A stretch of DNA of 64,000 nt from Peribacillus folii (GCF_030271255.1 NZ_JASJOM010000001.1:186001-250000), one strand, 5' to 3'. Shown: positions 10,866 to 23,808, counted from the first letter of the stretch. The notes: generated by a model from the letters alone, not told the origin. Translations and numbers: made by a program.

Positions 10866-11286
10866 GTACGTTCACCCCTTTTAATACTCTTCCAACTCAT
10901 CAGCATGGCGGTACCCAATCTTAATTGAAAAAAACTAGGCATACCCCTGCTTAAGCATTCCAAAATCCCTAGTATGTTTTGCATTTTATCATGTTCTTGG
11001 AAGTTTCGTAACAAAAATGCTCACGCGTTCGAGTTGTTAAATAAGTATAATGATCAATCAATATGTATTTGCCCTTTACCAGTATACCCAAAACTTTTGA
11101 TTTTTAAAATTAGGATTCACTGTATAAATATGTATATGCGGTATTAGAACTAATCTACACTGAAATGCAAAAAAAATCAATCAGGAAATATCCGATATTT
11201 GAAATTTCCACTAATTCTCAATATGTATAAAACAAGGCACGATTACTCGCGCCTTGTCTTTTAAAGGAAATATTAAAATCTAAAAA
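10866..11286 (-). other. tig-clpX intergenic region, clpX leader with terminator-like hairpin
   Basis: No gene seen. On the minus strand ACTAGG and CCTAGT (10934-10973) can pair and are followed by a run of T (10927-10934), a terminator-like element inside the presumed clpX leader. Upstream there is a possible sigma-A promoter (TTGTTA with GATAAA about 18 bp on) and a GGGTAT that could be part of a sigma-B-like element. None of these is strong. The tig terminator occupies the far end. Confidence 0.4.
11228..11260 (-). terminator. tig intrinsic terminator
   Basis: ACAAGGCGCGAGTAATCGTG followed by CCTTGT and TTTTAT on the minus strand (stem 11232-11257), directly after the tig stop. Confidence 0.85.
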
Positions 11287-12579
11287 TTATTTAGCTTCAA
11301 CCGTTTTGCTGTTTTCAACCAAGAAGTCAATAGCTTTCTTAATTTTAAGATCGCCTTTGATTCCTTCTAGGTTTCCAAGAGCTTGTTTAATTGCGTCGAT
11401 TTCCATATTGTACATTGTTGCCATTTGTCCAAGCTCAGCTTCAACATCTTCGTCAGTCGCTTCAAGCTTTTCAGCTTCAGCAATCGCTTCAAGAGTTAAG
11501 CTTGTACGAACTTGTCCTTCTGCTTCTTCTTTCATTTGAGCTTTCAAAGCTTCTTCGTCTTGACCAGAGAATTGGTAGTAAAGTTCTAGATTAAGACCTT
11601 GAGATTGAATGCGTTGAGAGAATTCATTCATCATGCGGTCCACTTCGTTGGAAATCATAGCTTCAGGAACGGCCATTTCTGCACCTTCAACAGCTTTGCC
11701 AATTACAGTGTTTTGGATGAAGTTTTCTTCTTCATGTTTTTTGTCGTGCTCTAATTTATGTTTTGTTTTTTCTTTCAGTTCAGCCAACGTTTCCACTTCG
11801 TCATCGACGTCTTTCGCGAACTCGTCATCCAACTCAGGAAGTTGCTTTGTTTTGATTTCGTGAATTTTCACTTTGAATACAGCTGGTTTTCCTGCAAGTT
11901 CAGCAGCATGGTATTCTTCAGGGAAAGTAACTTCGATATCTTTTTCAGCGCCAGTTTCAAGTCCGACAAGTTGCTCTTCGAATCCTGGGATGAAAGAATT
12001 AGAACCGATTTCCAATGAATGGTTTTCGCTAGCTCCGCCTTCGAATGCTTCACCATCAACGAATCCTTCAAAGTCAAGAACAACTGTATCGCCTTCGGCA
12101 ACTTGTCCTTCTTCTTTAACGACAAGCTCTGCTTGACGCTCTTGTAATGTTTTCAATTCGTTTTCAACATCTTCGTCCGTTACTTCCGTGTTGAACTTTT
12201 CAACTTCAACACCTTTGTAATCTCCTAATTTAACTTCCGGCTTAACTGTTACAGTTGCAGTGAAAATTAGGTTTTCGCCTTTTTCCATTTTCTCGATGTC
12301 GATTTCTGGACGATCTACAGGCTGGATTCCAGCTTCTTCGACAGCATTTGCGTATGCATCTGGAAGAATGATATCAAGCGCATCTTGGTAAAGAGATTCT
12401 ACGCCGAATTTCTTTTCGAACATTTGACGTGGCATTTTACCTTTGCGGAAGCCAGGTACGTTTACTTGTTTCACTACTTTTTTGAAAGCTGCGTCTAAAC
12501 CTTCGTTCACTTTTGCAGCGTCAACTTCGATTGTTAATACACCTTGATTACCTTCTTGTTTTTCCCATTTTACAGACAT
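11287..12579 (-). CDS. tig: trigger factor (ribosome-associated chaperone, peptidyl-prolyl isomerase)
   Basis: Binds nascent chains at the ribosomal exit tunnel. About 430 residues: N-terminal ribosome-binding domain with the signature region GFRKGKMPR (about 43-51), central FKBP-type PPIase domain (about 150-240, [17 protein letters not shown]), and C-terminal helical chaperone domain. The open frame extends upstream to 12663, but [10 protein letters not shown] is the family start and GGAGGGAAACAC precedes it, so 12579 is used. It has its own promoter 150 bp upstream. Confidence 0.97.
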   Translation of the reverse strand: MSVKWEKQEGNQGVLTIEVDAAKVNEGLDAAFKKVVKQVNVPGFRKGKMPRQMFEKKFGVESLYQDALDIILPDAYANAVEEAGIQPVDRPEIDIEKMEKGENLIFTATVTVKPEVKLGDYKGVEVEKFNTEVTDEDVENELKTLQERQAELVVKEEGQVAEGDTVVLDFEGFVDGEAFEGGASENHSLEIGSNSFIPGFEEQLVGLETGAEKDIEVTFPEEYHAAELAGKPAVFKVKIHEIKTKQLPELDDEFAKDVDDEVETLAELKEKTKHKLEHDKKHEEENFIQNTVIGKAVEGAEMAVPEAMISNEVDRMMNEFSQRIQSQGLNLELYYQFSGQDEEALKAQMKEEAEGQVRTSLTLEAIAEAEKLEATDEDVEAELGQMATMYNMEIDAIKQALGNLEGIKGDLKIKKAIDFLVENSKTVEAK

Positions 12580-12725
12580 GTGTTTCCCTCCAAAAAATCT
12601 ATATACTTCAATAATAAGCATTGGATGAATATGCTTTGCAAGTGTTAACAAGTCATCCCTCAAATATACCCAAAAAATCTTGGGATTTCGTCAAAATCAG
12701 ACGAATTATACATTACAACCACTAC

Positions 12726-12753
12726 ATTATACCACAGGTTGATTCTGTTACAA
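12726..12753 (-). promoter_or_regulatory. sigma-A promoter of tig
   Basis: Minus strand TTGTAA (12748-12753), 16 bp, TATAAT (12726-12731), about 150 bp upstream of tig and just after the TPR gene. Confidence 0.6.
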
Positions 12754-12763
12754 CAGCAATAGG

Positions 12764-13798
12764 TTAAATAATGGGATAAGAAATTTCCTCTATTTCTTTT
12801 AAATCGGCTAGAATATCGGCTACCGCTTCCTCTTCTGCGCGATATATGCTCGCTATGCCCCTAGCGGAAATCTCACCAGCCATGTATTCCTCGGCCAGGG
12901 CATGGTAAGCCGCCGCATAGGCAGGAATCCTTTCCGGTCCCGGTTCGAAGGGGTATAAAAGAAAAGAATGCCGCTCGATTAAACTATGCACCATATCATA
13001 TAAGCTTGGGTTATCCTGGCTGATCCTTGCTTCCGTCAGGCTGGTAATCTTCTTAAAAAAATCCGTTTCCTTCAAGCTCTTCAAGTCCTTCGGGAGTACA
13101 GACTTCGTTTCATTGAACTTCCTAAGTGTCACTTGTTCGTTATATTCCTGGTCGGTCAGGATGTTCAGTAGCATCGTTTTAAAGAAGGGGTGCCCTTCCT
13201 CCGATTGAAGAAATTGCTCGATTTGTGGAATGAACGGCCGGATGTTGATGTGCGTAAGTTTTGAAATGATCAGGAACATTTCGTTATCCGCCTTCCCTTC
13301 AAATACCCCATCTTCTTGTAATTCCGCTGCGACTTGCTGATTTTGCCTGTCTTCTTCCTCTTTTTTATCCTCAATGGCCCGTTTGCTGAACTGCAGCATT
13401 TTTTCGAAATGCTCTTCTTTGTCAAAAGGAATTTGGTTTTCGTCAAACAACAGTTCGATCGTCGTGACCATTTCCCGATGCTCGCCTAATTGCAGAAGGA
13501 CCATCAAATAGATGTTGATAAGTTGAAAATAATCACCGATGCCTTTATTAAGCATCTCTTTGCACAATTCCTTTGACTCCTCATAATACTCCAGTTCCAC
13601 AAGCGAGACTACAAGCCCCATGCAAACCTCATCATCTTCAGGCTCATAATCCCTCGCTTGGCTGAAAAGCTGGGCAGCAGCTTTAAAGTTGCGGTTCCCA
13701 AGCTCATCCAGCCCTTTGGCGATCAGCCTTTCACCGAGATTTGGAAAGGCGATAATCCTAGCTTCTCCGTTCTTATTCCGGTTGTTATCATTATCCAT
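12764..13798 (-). CDS. tetratricopeptide-repeat protein, YsoA-like
   Basis: 344 residues from the ATG at 13798, which has GGTGAGG upstream; an in-frame GTG at 13822 lacks such a site. Residues about 20-130 look like two or three TPR helical pairs (ALFSQARDYEPEDDEVC style). A middle acidic linker and a helical C-terminus follow. There are no catalytic motifs, so it is presumably a protein-interaction scaffold. Position between leuD and tig matches B. subtilis ysoA, which is the reason for the name. Function unknown. Confidence 0.8.
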   Translation of the reverse strand: MDNDNNRNKNGEARIIAFPNLGERLIAKGLDELGNRNFKAAAQLFSQARDYEPEDDEVCMGLVVSLVELEYYEESKELCKEMLNKGIGDYFQLINIYLMVLLQLGEHREMVTTIELLFDENQIPFDKEEHFEKMLQFSKRAIEDKKEEEDRQNQQVAAELQEDGVFEGKADNEMFLIISKLTHINIRPFIPQIEQFLQSEEGHPFFKTMLLNILTDQEYNEQVTLRKFNETKSVLPKDLKSLKETDFFKKITSLTEARISQDNPSLYDMVHSLIERHSFLLYPFEPGPERIPAYAAAYHALAEEYMAGEISARGIASIYRAEEEAVADILADLKEIEEISYPII

Positions 13799-13914
13799 CC
13801 AATTTTCCGCCTCACCGTTCACTTTTTGAAAAACAGTTTAGCATGGAATAGAAGGAAATACAAAAATTTTCCCGGATTTACACCCTATTCAGCGCTTTTC
13901 CGTATTTTTGGCCA

Positions 13915-13958
13915 TAAAAAATTCCCGTTTCCTTTCCCGATAGGATAAGAAAACGGGA
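13915..13958 (-). terminator. terminator of the ilv-leu operon
   Basis: On the minus strand TCCCGTTTT and AAACGGGA pair (13923-13958) and are followed by ATTTTTT, 16 bp after the leuD stop. Confidence 0.85.
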
Positions 13959-13973
13959 GATTCCACTCCTTGG

Positions 13974-14570
13974 TTAACTTGAAGCAACCTTGGTTCTTGA
14001 TTCATACGAAGAAATCTCTTTTTCATATTGAAGGGTGATCGAAATTTCATCCCACCCTTTCACGAGCATTTCCTTCCAGTAAGGATGAATGTCAAAGCTT
14101 GCTTCGAATCCTTTGTCATCCTTCAAGGTTTGATTAGGAAGGTCGATTGTCAACTCGTAATCGGGCGCTGATGCAGCTTCCATCAAATGCTTTACCTCAG
14201 CCGCCGTTAAGGCGATGGGGACCATCCCATTTTTCATGCAATTACTTTTGAAAATATCCGCATATGACGGGGCAATGACGATATCGAATCCGTAGTCTTT
14301 CAATGACCAAGGAGCATGCTCGCGCGAGGAACCGCAGCCAAAATTTTCACCAGCTATCAATATGGAAGTGTTTTGATTATGGGGTTGATTCAATTCAAAA
14401 TCAGGACGTTCATTCCCACTTTCATCAAAACGCCAGTTATAAAATAAAAATTCCCCAAAGCCGCTGCGCTCGATTCGTTTCAAAAACTGCTTAGGGATGA
14501 TTTGATCGGTATCCACGTTTTTACGGTCAAGCACCGCCGCTTTTCCTCTATATAAAGTGATTGGTTCCAT
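13974..14570 (-). CDS. leuD: 3-isopropylmalate dehydratase small subunit
   Basis: Swivel-domain subunit that pairs with LeuC to isomerise 2- to 3-isopropylmalate in leucine synthesis. 198 residues. The family signature NVDTDQIIPKQFLKR opens the protein and the substrate loop GSSREHAPW is intact. The ATG at 14570 lies 8 bp after GGAGG; the in-frame GTG at 14579 overlaps that site and is rejected. It is the last gene of the ilv-leu operon, 25 bp after leuC. Confidence 0.97.
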   Translation of the reverse strand: MEPITLYRGKAAVLDRKNVDTDQIIPKQFLKRIERSGFGEFLFYNWRFDESGNERPDFELNQPHNQNTSILIAGENFGCGSSREHAPWSLKDYGFDIVIAPSYADIFKSNCMKNGMVPIALTAAEVKHLMEAASAPDYELTIDLPNQTLKDDKGFEASFDIHPYWKEMLVKGWDEISITLQYEKEISSYESRTKVASS

Positions 14571-14595
14571 TTCCTGCACCTCCAGTTAAATCGTA

Positions 14596-16005
14596 TTAAT
14601 AAATCGGTTCCGTCCGCTTAAAATTCCTGATGTCGACAAACTTCCCATGAATGGCGGCCGCAGCAGCCATGGCTGGACTAACCAGATGTGTTCTTGCACC
14701 TGCACCCTGCCGGCCTTCAAAGTTTCGATTACTGGTCGAAGCACAATGTTCTCCGGCAGGCACAGCATCAGGATTCATGCTCAGACACATGCTGCAGCCC
14801 GATTCACGCCACTCGAAGCCGGAAGATTTAAAGATTTCATCCAGGCCTTCATCTTCCGCTTGCCTCTTGACACTTTGCGAGCCGGGAACGACCATGGCCC
14901 TTACCCCTTTATGAACCTCCCGACCTTCAATCATTTCTGCGGCCTGCCGCAAGTCCTCGATGCGGGAATTCGTACAAGACCCAATGAATACATGCTGAAC
15001 GGGAATATCGGTGATCGCCATCCCTTCCTCAAGGCCCATATACTCTAGTGCTCGATTCAACTCCTTCGGATCGATGATATCCTCGGCAAAGGTCGGCACC
15101 CTACCGTCCACGCCACTGGCCATTCCAGGGTTTGTACCCCAGCTTACCATCGGCGAAATGAGGCTGCCATCGAGGATGATTTCTTCGTCATATACAGCAT
15201 CTTCATCACTGGACAGTGATCTCCAATCCTGAACGTTCCGCTCGAACTCTTCCCCTTTTGGAACATATTTACGACCTTTCAAATAAGAAAAAGTCGTTTC
15301 ATCAGGTGCCACCAGCCCCGCTCTTGCCCCGCCTTCGATGGACATATTGCATACGGTCATCCGCTCCTCCATCGACATATCACGGAAAACTTCACCACAG
15401 TATTCAATGATGTATCCCGTTCCGAAATCGACACCGAATTTGGAAATCACATATAATATGACATCTTTCGCCTTGACGCCGTGTCCCAGCTTGCCATTAA
15501 CCTCGAGCTTCAATGTTCTCGGTTTTGTTTGCCATAGGGTTTGCGTCGCTAATACATGCTCGACCTCACTTGTACCGATCCCGAATGCGATCGATCCGAA
15601 CGCACCATGCGTGGAGGTATGGCTGTCGCCGCAAACGATCGTCATCCCCGGCTGCGTCAGCCCTAATTCTGGACCGATGACGTGAACGATCCCTTGTTCG
15701 GGACTATCCAGGTCTGCAAGGCGGATACCAAACTCCTTACAGTTTTGGGCAAGTGCCTCCAGCTGTTTCCTGGCAATATCATCCTCGATGAAATAGCGAT
15801 TGACGGTCGGGACATTATGATCCATCGTTGCGAAGGTACGGTCCGGCCTCCTGACTGTGCGTCCCTTTAATCTCAATCCTTCAAATGCTTGCGGAGAAGT
15901 CACTTCATGTATATATTGAAGGTCAATATATACTAAATCCGGTTTGCCTTCCTCTTCATTTACAATATGCCGGTCCCATATTTTCTCTATTATCGACTTT
16001 CCCAT
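14596..16005 (-). CDS. leuC: 3-isopropylmalate dehydratase large subunit
   Basis: Aconitase-family subunit carrying the 4Fe-4S cluster. 469 residues. Cluster ligands are visible in GSCTNSR and in [12 protein letters not shown]. The active-site region [13 protein letters not shown] is intact. GAGGTGGATAAGA precedes the ATG. A hairpin followed by a T-run lies in the 69-bp gap to leuB, so leuCD may receive less transcript than the genes upstream. Confidence 0.98.
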   Translation of the reverse strand: MGKSIIEKIWDRHIVNEEEGKPDLVYIDLQYIHEVTSPQAFEGLRLKGRTVRRPDRTFATMDHNVPTVNRYFIEDDIARKQLEALAQNCKEFGIRLADLDSPEQGIVHVIGPELGLTQPGMTIVCGDSHTSTHGAFGSIAFGIGTSEVEHVLATQTLWQTKPRTLKLEVNGKLGHGVKAKDVILYVISKFGVDFGTGYIIEYCGEVFRDMSMEERMTVCNMSIEGGARAGLVAPDETTFSYLKGRKYVPKGEEFERNVQDWRSLSSDEDAVYDEEIILDGSLISPMVSWGTNPGMASGVDGRVPTFAEDIIDPKELNRALEYMGLEEGMAITDIPVQHVFIGSCTNSRIEDLRQAAEMIEGREVHKGVRAMVVPGSQSVKRQAEDEGLDEIFKSSGFEWRESGCSMCLSMNPDAVPAGEHCASTSNRNFEGRQGAGARTHLVSPAMAAAAAIHGKFVDIRNFKRTEPIY

Positions 16006-16037
16006 TCTTATCCACCTCGATCAATCTCATATATTTT

Positions 16038-16067
16038 TTAAAAAACACGGCCTAATGATAGGCCGTG
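16038..16067 (-). terminator. terminator-like hairpin between leuB and leuC
   Basis: Minus strand CACGGCCTATCATTAGGCCGTG (as two 9-nt arms) followed by six T then AAA. It has the form of an intrinsic terminator but sits inside the operon, 7 bp after the leuB stop. It could cause partial termination or protect the 3' end of a processed transcript. Confidence 0.75.
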
Positions 16068-16074
16068 AAGACGT

Positions 16075-17187
16075 TTATGCATAAGCACCCATGATATTGG
16101 AAATGGCTTCCTGGTCTAAAAGGCTGGCTTTTATTTCGGCAATCATCCTTGAAGTGGAGGTGATATCCGATTGCCCATTTGCGATATCCCCTGTCCTCAA
16201 GCCATATTCAAGCACCGTTTCCACAGCCTGCTCGACAGCTTCAGCCTCCTCCTCCAAACCAAAGGATAACCGCAGCATGGACGCCGCTGATAAAATGGTC
16301 CCGATTGGATTAGCTACGTTTTTGCCCGCAATATCCGGAGCGGAGCCATGGATCGGTTCGTATAGATTAGGTCCTTCCACGGAGATTGAAGCTGAAGGAA
16401 GCATTCCAAGCGAACCGGTCAATACGGATGCTTCATCACTTAAAATGTCACCAAACATGTTTTCCGTCACGATGATATCGAATTGTTTCGGGTTCTTGAT
16501 CAGCTGCATGGCCGCGTTATCGACAAGCATGTGCTCAAGGGTTACATCCGGATAATCCTTGGCGACTTCATCTGCCGTTTCACGCCACATCCTGCTCGAT
16601 TCAAGAACATTTGCTTTATCGACAGAGGTGACTTTTTTCTTGCGATTCGATGCCATCGCAAACGCCAGTTCAATGATGCGCTTCATTTCACTTTTCTGAT
16701 AGAAAAGCGTATCGACGACCGCTTCTTTCCCTTCCCTTTCGACTCGCTCACTCGGCTTCCCGAAATAAAGCCCCCCGGTTAGTTCCCTGACGATCACGAA
16801 ATCAACATCTTCAATGAATTCCTTTTTAAGCGGAGAAGATTCCGACAAACTGGAATAATAGCTGATTGGACGGATATTGGCATAAAGGTTCAAATCCTTC
16901 CGGATTTTCAACAAGCCCCGTTCGGGCCTTAAATGCGCTGGCTGATCATCCCATTTTGGTCCCCCGACAGCCCCTAACAATACCGCATCGCTGTTTTTGC
17001 AAACCTTGACAGTATCATCAGGCAATGGTGAGCCTGTAAGATCGATGGCACCGCCGCCAATATCACCATAGTGAAAGTCAAATTCATGTCCGTATCTTTG
17101 GGCAACGGCTTCGAGGATTTCTACAGCGCCTCTTGTCACTTCTTTACCGATGCCGTCTCCTTGAAGCACCGCAATATTCCTTTTCAT
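16075..17187 (-). CDS. leuB: 3-isopropylmalate dehydrogenase
   Basis: NAD-dependent oxidative decarboxylation of 3-isopropylmalate. 370 residues, usual length. Motifs: GDGIGKEVT at the start, the substrate arginines in LRPERGLLKIRKDLNLYANIR (first and last parts), the metal-binding aspartates in FGDILSDEAS, and NAD-contact HGSAPDIAGKN. It follows leuA by 15 bp and is followed by the hairpin at 16038-16067. Confidence 0.97.
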   Translation of the reverse strand: MKRNIAVLQGDGIGKEVTRGAVEILEAVAQRYGHEFDFHYGDIGGGAIDLTGSPLPDDTVKVCKNSDAVLLGAVGGPKWDDQPAHLRPERGLLKIRKDLNLYANIRPISYYSSLSESSPLKKEFIEDVDFVIVRELTGGLYFGKPSERVEREGKEAVVDTLFYQKSEMKRIIELAFAMASNRKKKVTSVDKANVLESSRMWRETADEVAKDYPDVTLEHMLVDNAAMQLIKNPKQFDIIVTENMFGDILSDEASVLTGSLGMLPSASISVEGPNLYEPIHGSAPDIAGKNVANPIGTILSAASMLRLSFGLEEEAEAVEQAVETVLEYGLRTGDIANGQSDITSTSRMIAEIKASLLDQEAISNIMGAYA

Positions 17188-17202
17188 CGAAATCTCCCCT
17201 TC

Positions 17203-20318
<3,116 letters not shown>

Positions 20319-20321
20319 CTA

Positions 20322-22037
20322 TTAAACTCCTTCCATCTCATCAAGCCCTTTTCCTTGCGCCACCATCGGAAAGACATTTTCATCCTGCTTTACACGGAAA
20401 TCAATCAGCACAGGACCATCAGTCGCCAACGCTGCATCGAGGCATGCGCTCGCTTCTTCCTCTGTCGTCACCTTGTAACCTGGAATTCCGTAAGCATCAG
20501 CCAATTTCACGAAATCTGGATGTGATTGAAAAATGCTGTGTGAAAAACGGTTTTCATGAAAGAGTTCCTGCCACTGCCTAACCATTCCGAGCGCTTCATT
20601 GTTGACGATGATGATCTTGATCGGCAGCTTCCTCTCGGCAATGACCGAAAGTTCCTGAAGGCACATTTGGAATCCCCCGTCCCCCGATATGGAAAGGACC
20701 GTCGCTTTTGGATCTGCCAGCTGTGCACCGAGAGCGGAAGGCAACCCAAAGCCCATCGTTCCCAAGCCCCCTGAGGTGACCCATGAATTCGGTTTGTTGA
20801 ACCGGTAGTATTGCGCCGCCCACATTTGATGCTGTCCGACATCCGTCGTTACGATCGCTTCTCCCTTCGTTTTTTCATGGAGCATCTGGATGACTCGCTG
20901 AGGTTTCAGCACGCCCTCTTCATGGTCAAAACGCAGCGGGAATTCCTCATTCCACTTTGTCAGCTGTTCTGTCCATTCATCAATGTTTGGCTTGCTGCCA
21001 TTTTGTGCAATCAATTCCTTCAGCGCTTCCTTCGCACTGCCGACAACCGGAATCTTCGTCGGTACGTTTTTACCGATTTCAGCTGGATCAATATCGATAT
21101 GGGCCACCGTTGCATGCTGGGCGAACTTGGTTAGATTGCCTGTCAGGCGGTCATCGAACCTTGCCCCGATATTGATTAATAGATCACATTGCGACAGTGC
21201 CATATTGGCGGCAAAGCAGCCATGCATCCCCCCCATCCCGACAAAGAGCGGATGACTGGCAGGAAAGCCTCCTAAACCCAATAAAGTGTGGACGACTGGA
21301 ATGCCCTGCTGTTCGACATACTCCTTCAATAAATGGGATGCCTTTGCGTGCAGGACCCCTGCCCCTGCCAGGATGACCGGTCTTTTCGCCCCGCTCACGG
21401 CTTCGACAAGCCTTCTGATTTGCAGGTAATTCGGGGTGGTTGTCGGCTGATATCCCGGAAGGTCCATCTCTGGCTCCGTCTCCACCGATGGCGCTTCTAC
21501 AATCGCCATATCTTTAGGGATATCGATCAATACAGGTCCAGGCCTTCCGCTTGAAGCGATATAAAAGGCTTCTTTAATGATGCGCGGGAGATCTTCCGGT
21601 TTTCTTACCTGATAGTTATGTTTAGTAATCGGGGTAGTGATCCCCAGTACATCCGCCTCCTGAAAGGCATCCGTCCCGATTACACTCGTTGAAACCTGAC
21701 CGGAAATAACCACAAGCGGCAAGGAGTCGATCATGGCATCCGCCAAACCGGTAACGATATTCGTTGCCCCTGGCCCCGAGGTGACGATGACAACCCCAGG
21801 CTTGCCTGTAATCCTTGCGTATCCTTCAGCCGCATGGATGGCGCCTTGTTCATGTCTTGTCAAAACATGGACAAGCTCCGAGCTATAAAGCTTGTCATAA
21901 ATCGGCAATACGGAGCCGCCCGGATAACCAAAGATTACTTCGACTTTTTCCTTCTTCAATGCATTCAACAAGAACTCGGCACCACTGTAATGGGTCCTTG
22001 CACTTTTTCGATCAGCTACCACTGATTTTTGTGCCAT
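20322..22037 (-). CDS. ilvB: acetolactate synthase large (catalytic) subunit
   Basis: Thiamine diphosphate enzyme that makes acetolactate and acetohydroxybutyrate. 571 residues. Catalytic glutamate in [15 protein letters not shown], the FAD-linked central domain, and the ThDP motif GDGGFQM...NN near 440-470 are all present. It is the first gene of the seven-gene ilv-leu operon and is preceded by the T-box leader. Confidence 0.98.
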   Translation of the reverse strand: MAQKSVVADRKSARTHYSGAEFLLNALKKEKVEVIFGYPGGSVLPIYDKLYSSELVHVLTRHEQGAIHAAEGYARITGKPGVVIVTSGPGATNIVTGLADAMIDSLPLVVISGQVSTSVIGTDAFQEADVLGITTPITKHNYQVRKPEDLPRIIKEAFYIASSGRPGPVLIDIPKDMAIVEAPSVETEPEMDLPGYQPTTTPNYLQIRRLVEAVSGAKRPVILAGAGVLHAKASHLLKEYVEQQGIPVVHTLLGLGGFPASHPLFVGMGGMHGCFAANMALSQCDLLINIGARFDDRLTGNLTKFAQHATVAHIDIDPAEIGKNVPTKIPVVGSAKEALKELIAQNGSKPNIDEWTEQLTKWNEEFPLRFDHEEGVLKPQRVIQMLHEKTKGEAIVTTDVGQHQMWAAQYYRFNKPNSWVTSGGLGTMGFGLPSALGAQLADPKATVLSISGDGGFQMCLQELSVIAERKLPIKIIIVNNEALGMVRQWQELFHENRFSHSIFQSHPDFVKLADAYGIPGYKVTTEEEASACLDAALATDGPVLIDFRVKQDENVFPMVAQGKGLDEMEGV

Positions 22038-22106
22038 TACGTAAAAACCTCCTTCGCTTCCTCATCTTTTTAAAAAAATTCTGAATTTTCAGCTTTTTAA
22101 GCATAC

Positions 22107-22454
22107 AAAAAAGCCTTCCCACCCCACATGTACTTGCCTACGCAAGATAAAGGGGTGAAAAGGCTTGATGAGCCACTCCACGGTACCACCCTTTTTCGCA
22201 TGAAATTCCATGCGCACTTCGAACAGCCTATAGCCATTCTCTGTTTTGGTAACGGGTACTGGTACGCACCCGTTCAGCTTTACTAGTCAACCGTTCAAGC
22301 TGAAACTCCAAGGTGAGTTCATCTTTCGGGACAATACCGGTTCTCAGCTACCCGGCTCTCTGTGAATGCCTTGTAAAAAGACTACTTATCCTCTTCAATG
22401 CTTTTCGCATTATTCGAAATTTTTAAGAAACGTTTATGTTTGATGTCTTGTATT
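22107..22454 (-). ncRNA. T-box riboswitch, leucine (CUC specifier)
   Basis: Leader of ilvB. The T-box sequence GGGTGGTACCGTG is at 22179-22191 on the minus strand. It is followed by the terminator (22107-22167: AAGCCTT...AAGGCTT then six T) with which it competes. The specifier context GAACTCACC places a CUC leucine codon at 22315-22317. Uncharged tRNA-Leu is expected to stabilise the antiterminator and allow transcription of ilv-leu. The same GAA-NNN-ACC layout occurs in the pheS leader, which supports the specifier assignment. Confidence 0.95.
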
Positions 22455-22461
22455 TGTGATT

Positions 22462-22490
22462 ATCTTACGCGTATTTCAGAAGGTAGTCAA
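22462..22490 (-). promoter_or_regulatory. sigma-A promoter of the ilv-leu operon
   Basis: Minus strand TTGACT (22485-22490), 17 bp, TAAGAT (22462-22467). The start site would fall a few bases before the T-box leader. Confidence 0.85.
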
Positions 22491-22502
22491 CAGGTTTTTG
22501 AG

Positions 22503-22517
22503 AATTTTTTGATAATT
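22503..22517 (-). promoter_or_regulatory. CodY-like box upstream of ilvB
   Basis: AATTATCAAAAAATT differs from the CodY consensus AATTTTCWGAAAATT at two positions and lies 12 bp upstream of the -35. CodY represses ilv-leu in B. subtilis, so repression by branched-chain amino acids and GTP is a reasonable inference. Confidence 0.55.
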
Positions 22518-22687
22518 CCAAATTGAAAGATTTATTGTATACGCTTACATCCCTACCATTGCCACATTCTATCCCAATGTCATTTGATTGATAATTTTTT
22601 AAGCAGGAGGGATTGCGTCCAAAAAAAATTCGGAAAATCTCCCCCTCAAGCTGACTCCTCCATCCGGGTATATGGAAAATCATTTTT

Positions 22688-23179
22688 TCATCCTTCTCCC
22701 TTCCGGTCAGCGATTTGTGATATCAGATTCGGCCTCCACCCTTGTTGGAGATTTCTTACGGATAGTCCACCTGACATTTCCAGGTGCGGAATATCCCGAT
22801 AAAAGGAAAAATCCCCGCCCCAAATAAAACCTAACGATTTAGCGATGGCCGCTACTCTTGTCCACTTTTCACTCTCCGTCCACAATGCACGCCTGCCGTC
22901 CTCGCTTATGATGACGAAATCAACAGCCAGTCCATAATTATGCAGTGACTGGCCAGCTTTGGCATACGTGACGATTGGCTTGGAGTTATCCGTCCTCCCT
23001 TGTCCATACAAGCGGGCTTGTTCAGCAAAACTCCGGTGACCGAGTGTTATCAGGACCGTTATCCCTTCTTCATATGCTAATTTCACCACCTCCAGCATCG
23101 CCGCTTTCACGACCGGGTTCATTCCGTTCCCCATACATTCTGTTGCCCGATTCAGAAGGGTCCGTAATTTAATTCTCAT
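22688..23179 (-). CDS. M15-family peptidoglycan peptidase (L-Ala-D-Glu / D-Ala carboxypeptidase type)
   Basis: 163 residues with no signal peptide. Zinc peptidase signatures are present: SLHNYGLAVD fits the SxHxxGxAxD motif (first His and Asp ligands) and PHLEM supplies the last His. The N-terminal GHRSFAEQARLYGQG is typical of the CwlK and Ply500 group that cuts L-alanyl-D-glutamate in the peptide stem. GGGGGAGGTGGAAGT gives a strong ribosome site. The closest relatives are both phage endolysins and housekeeping CwlK-type enzymes. No holin or phage gene is adjacent, and the missing signal peptide leaves the export route open. Confidence 0.85.
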   Translation of the reverse strand: MRIKLRTLLNRATECMGNGMNPVVKAAMLEVVKLAYEEGITVLITLGHRSFAEQARLYGQGRTDNSKPIVTYAKAGQSLHNYGLAVDFVIISEDGRRALWTESEKWTRVAAIAKSLGFIWGGDFSFYRDIPHLEMSGGLSVRNLQQGWRPNLISQIADRKGEG

Positions 23180-23284
23180 ACTTCCACCTCCCCCTTATAG
23201 TTAATGCAAGCGAAGATGCTGGCGGAAAGGCGCTTTGTGCCGAAAGCATGAATGATTCATTAACTGAACACCCTGCAAAGCAAA

Positions 23285-23337
23285 AGGGCTGGCCATGGAA
23301 AGGTCCGGAACGATTCCAGCCTTCCATGATCAGCCCT
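23285..23337 (-). terminator. terminator after the GNAT gene
   Basis: Long stem AGGGCTGatCATGGAAGG / CCTTTCCATGgcCAGCCCT on the minus strand followed by TTTTGC. Confidence 0.85.
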
Positions 23338-23342
23338 CTAAT

Positions 23343-23618
23343 TCATTTAGCCCAAACATCCCCGTACTCCGCATGTTTTTCAAACTGTTGCAGAACGAAG
23401 GAACATATCGGAACAATCTTCCGGTTTTCCTCGCGTGCCAATGCAACCACTTTTTCAAGAAGGGCCTTTCCTACCTTCTGGCCGCGAAGCCTGTCAGACA
23501 CAACAGTATGATCGACGGTAATTTCATGGACGCCCGATTTGAAAAATGTGATTTCCGCAAGCTTTTCGCCATTATCTTCAACAAAAAAAGAATTCTCACC
23601 TTTTTGGATATCCACCAT
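23343..23618 (-). CDS. small GNAT-type N-acetyltransferase (YjdJ-like)
   Basis: 91 residues covering a minimal GNAT core of the GNAT_2/YjdJ type. Acetyl-CoA binding is suggested by VSDRLRGQKVGKALLEKVV (about 40-58), an R/QxxGxG/A-like pyrophosphate loop; the C-terminus carries CSFVLQQFEKH. Such short proteins occur widely and their substrates are unknown. AGGAGGTCATCC precedes the ATG. It stands alone between two terminators. Confidence 0.85.
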   Translation of the reverse strand: MVDIQKGENSFFVEDNGEKLAEITFFKSGVHEITVDHTVVSDRLRGQKVGKALLEKVVALAREENRKIVPICSFVLQQFEKHAEYGDVWAK

Positions 23619-23781
23619 ATGGATGACCTCCTATTTGATCTCCCTTTATCATATCTCACGAAATGGGAATTAAACAAATTAAATACAAATTCAAGCTATT
23701 ATCATTCTTTTCTACCGAGGTTATCAGGTAAAACGGCTGTTAATTCCCCACTACAATGTCATGATATAAAGAACTAAAAAA

Positions 23782-23805
23782 ACTGCCCTGCAAAGCAATG
23801 GCAGT
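23782..23805 (-). terminator. terminator after the DUF202 gene
   Basis: ACTGCCATTGC...GCAGGGCAGT then seven T on the minus strand. Confidence 0.9.
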
Positions 23806-23808
23806 CTT

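Noticed and set aside
10832-11014. 60-codon minus-strand frame in the clpX leader
   Set aside because: Overlaps the clpX start in another frame, no ribosome site, spans the leader hairpin.
22465-22683. 72-codon minus-strand frame downstream of the M15 peptidase
   Set aside because: It covers the ilvB promoter and CodY-like box and has no ribosome site.
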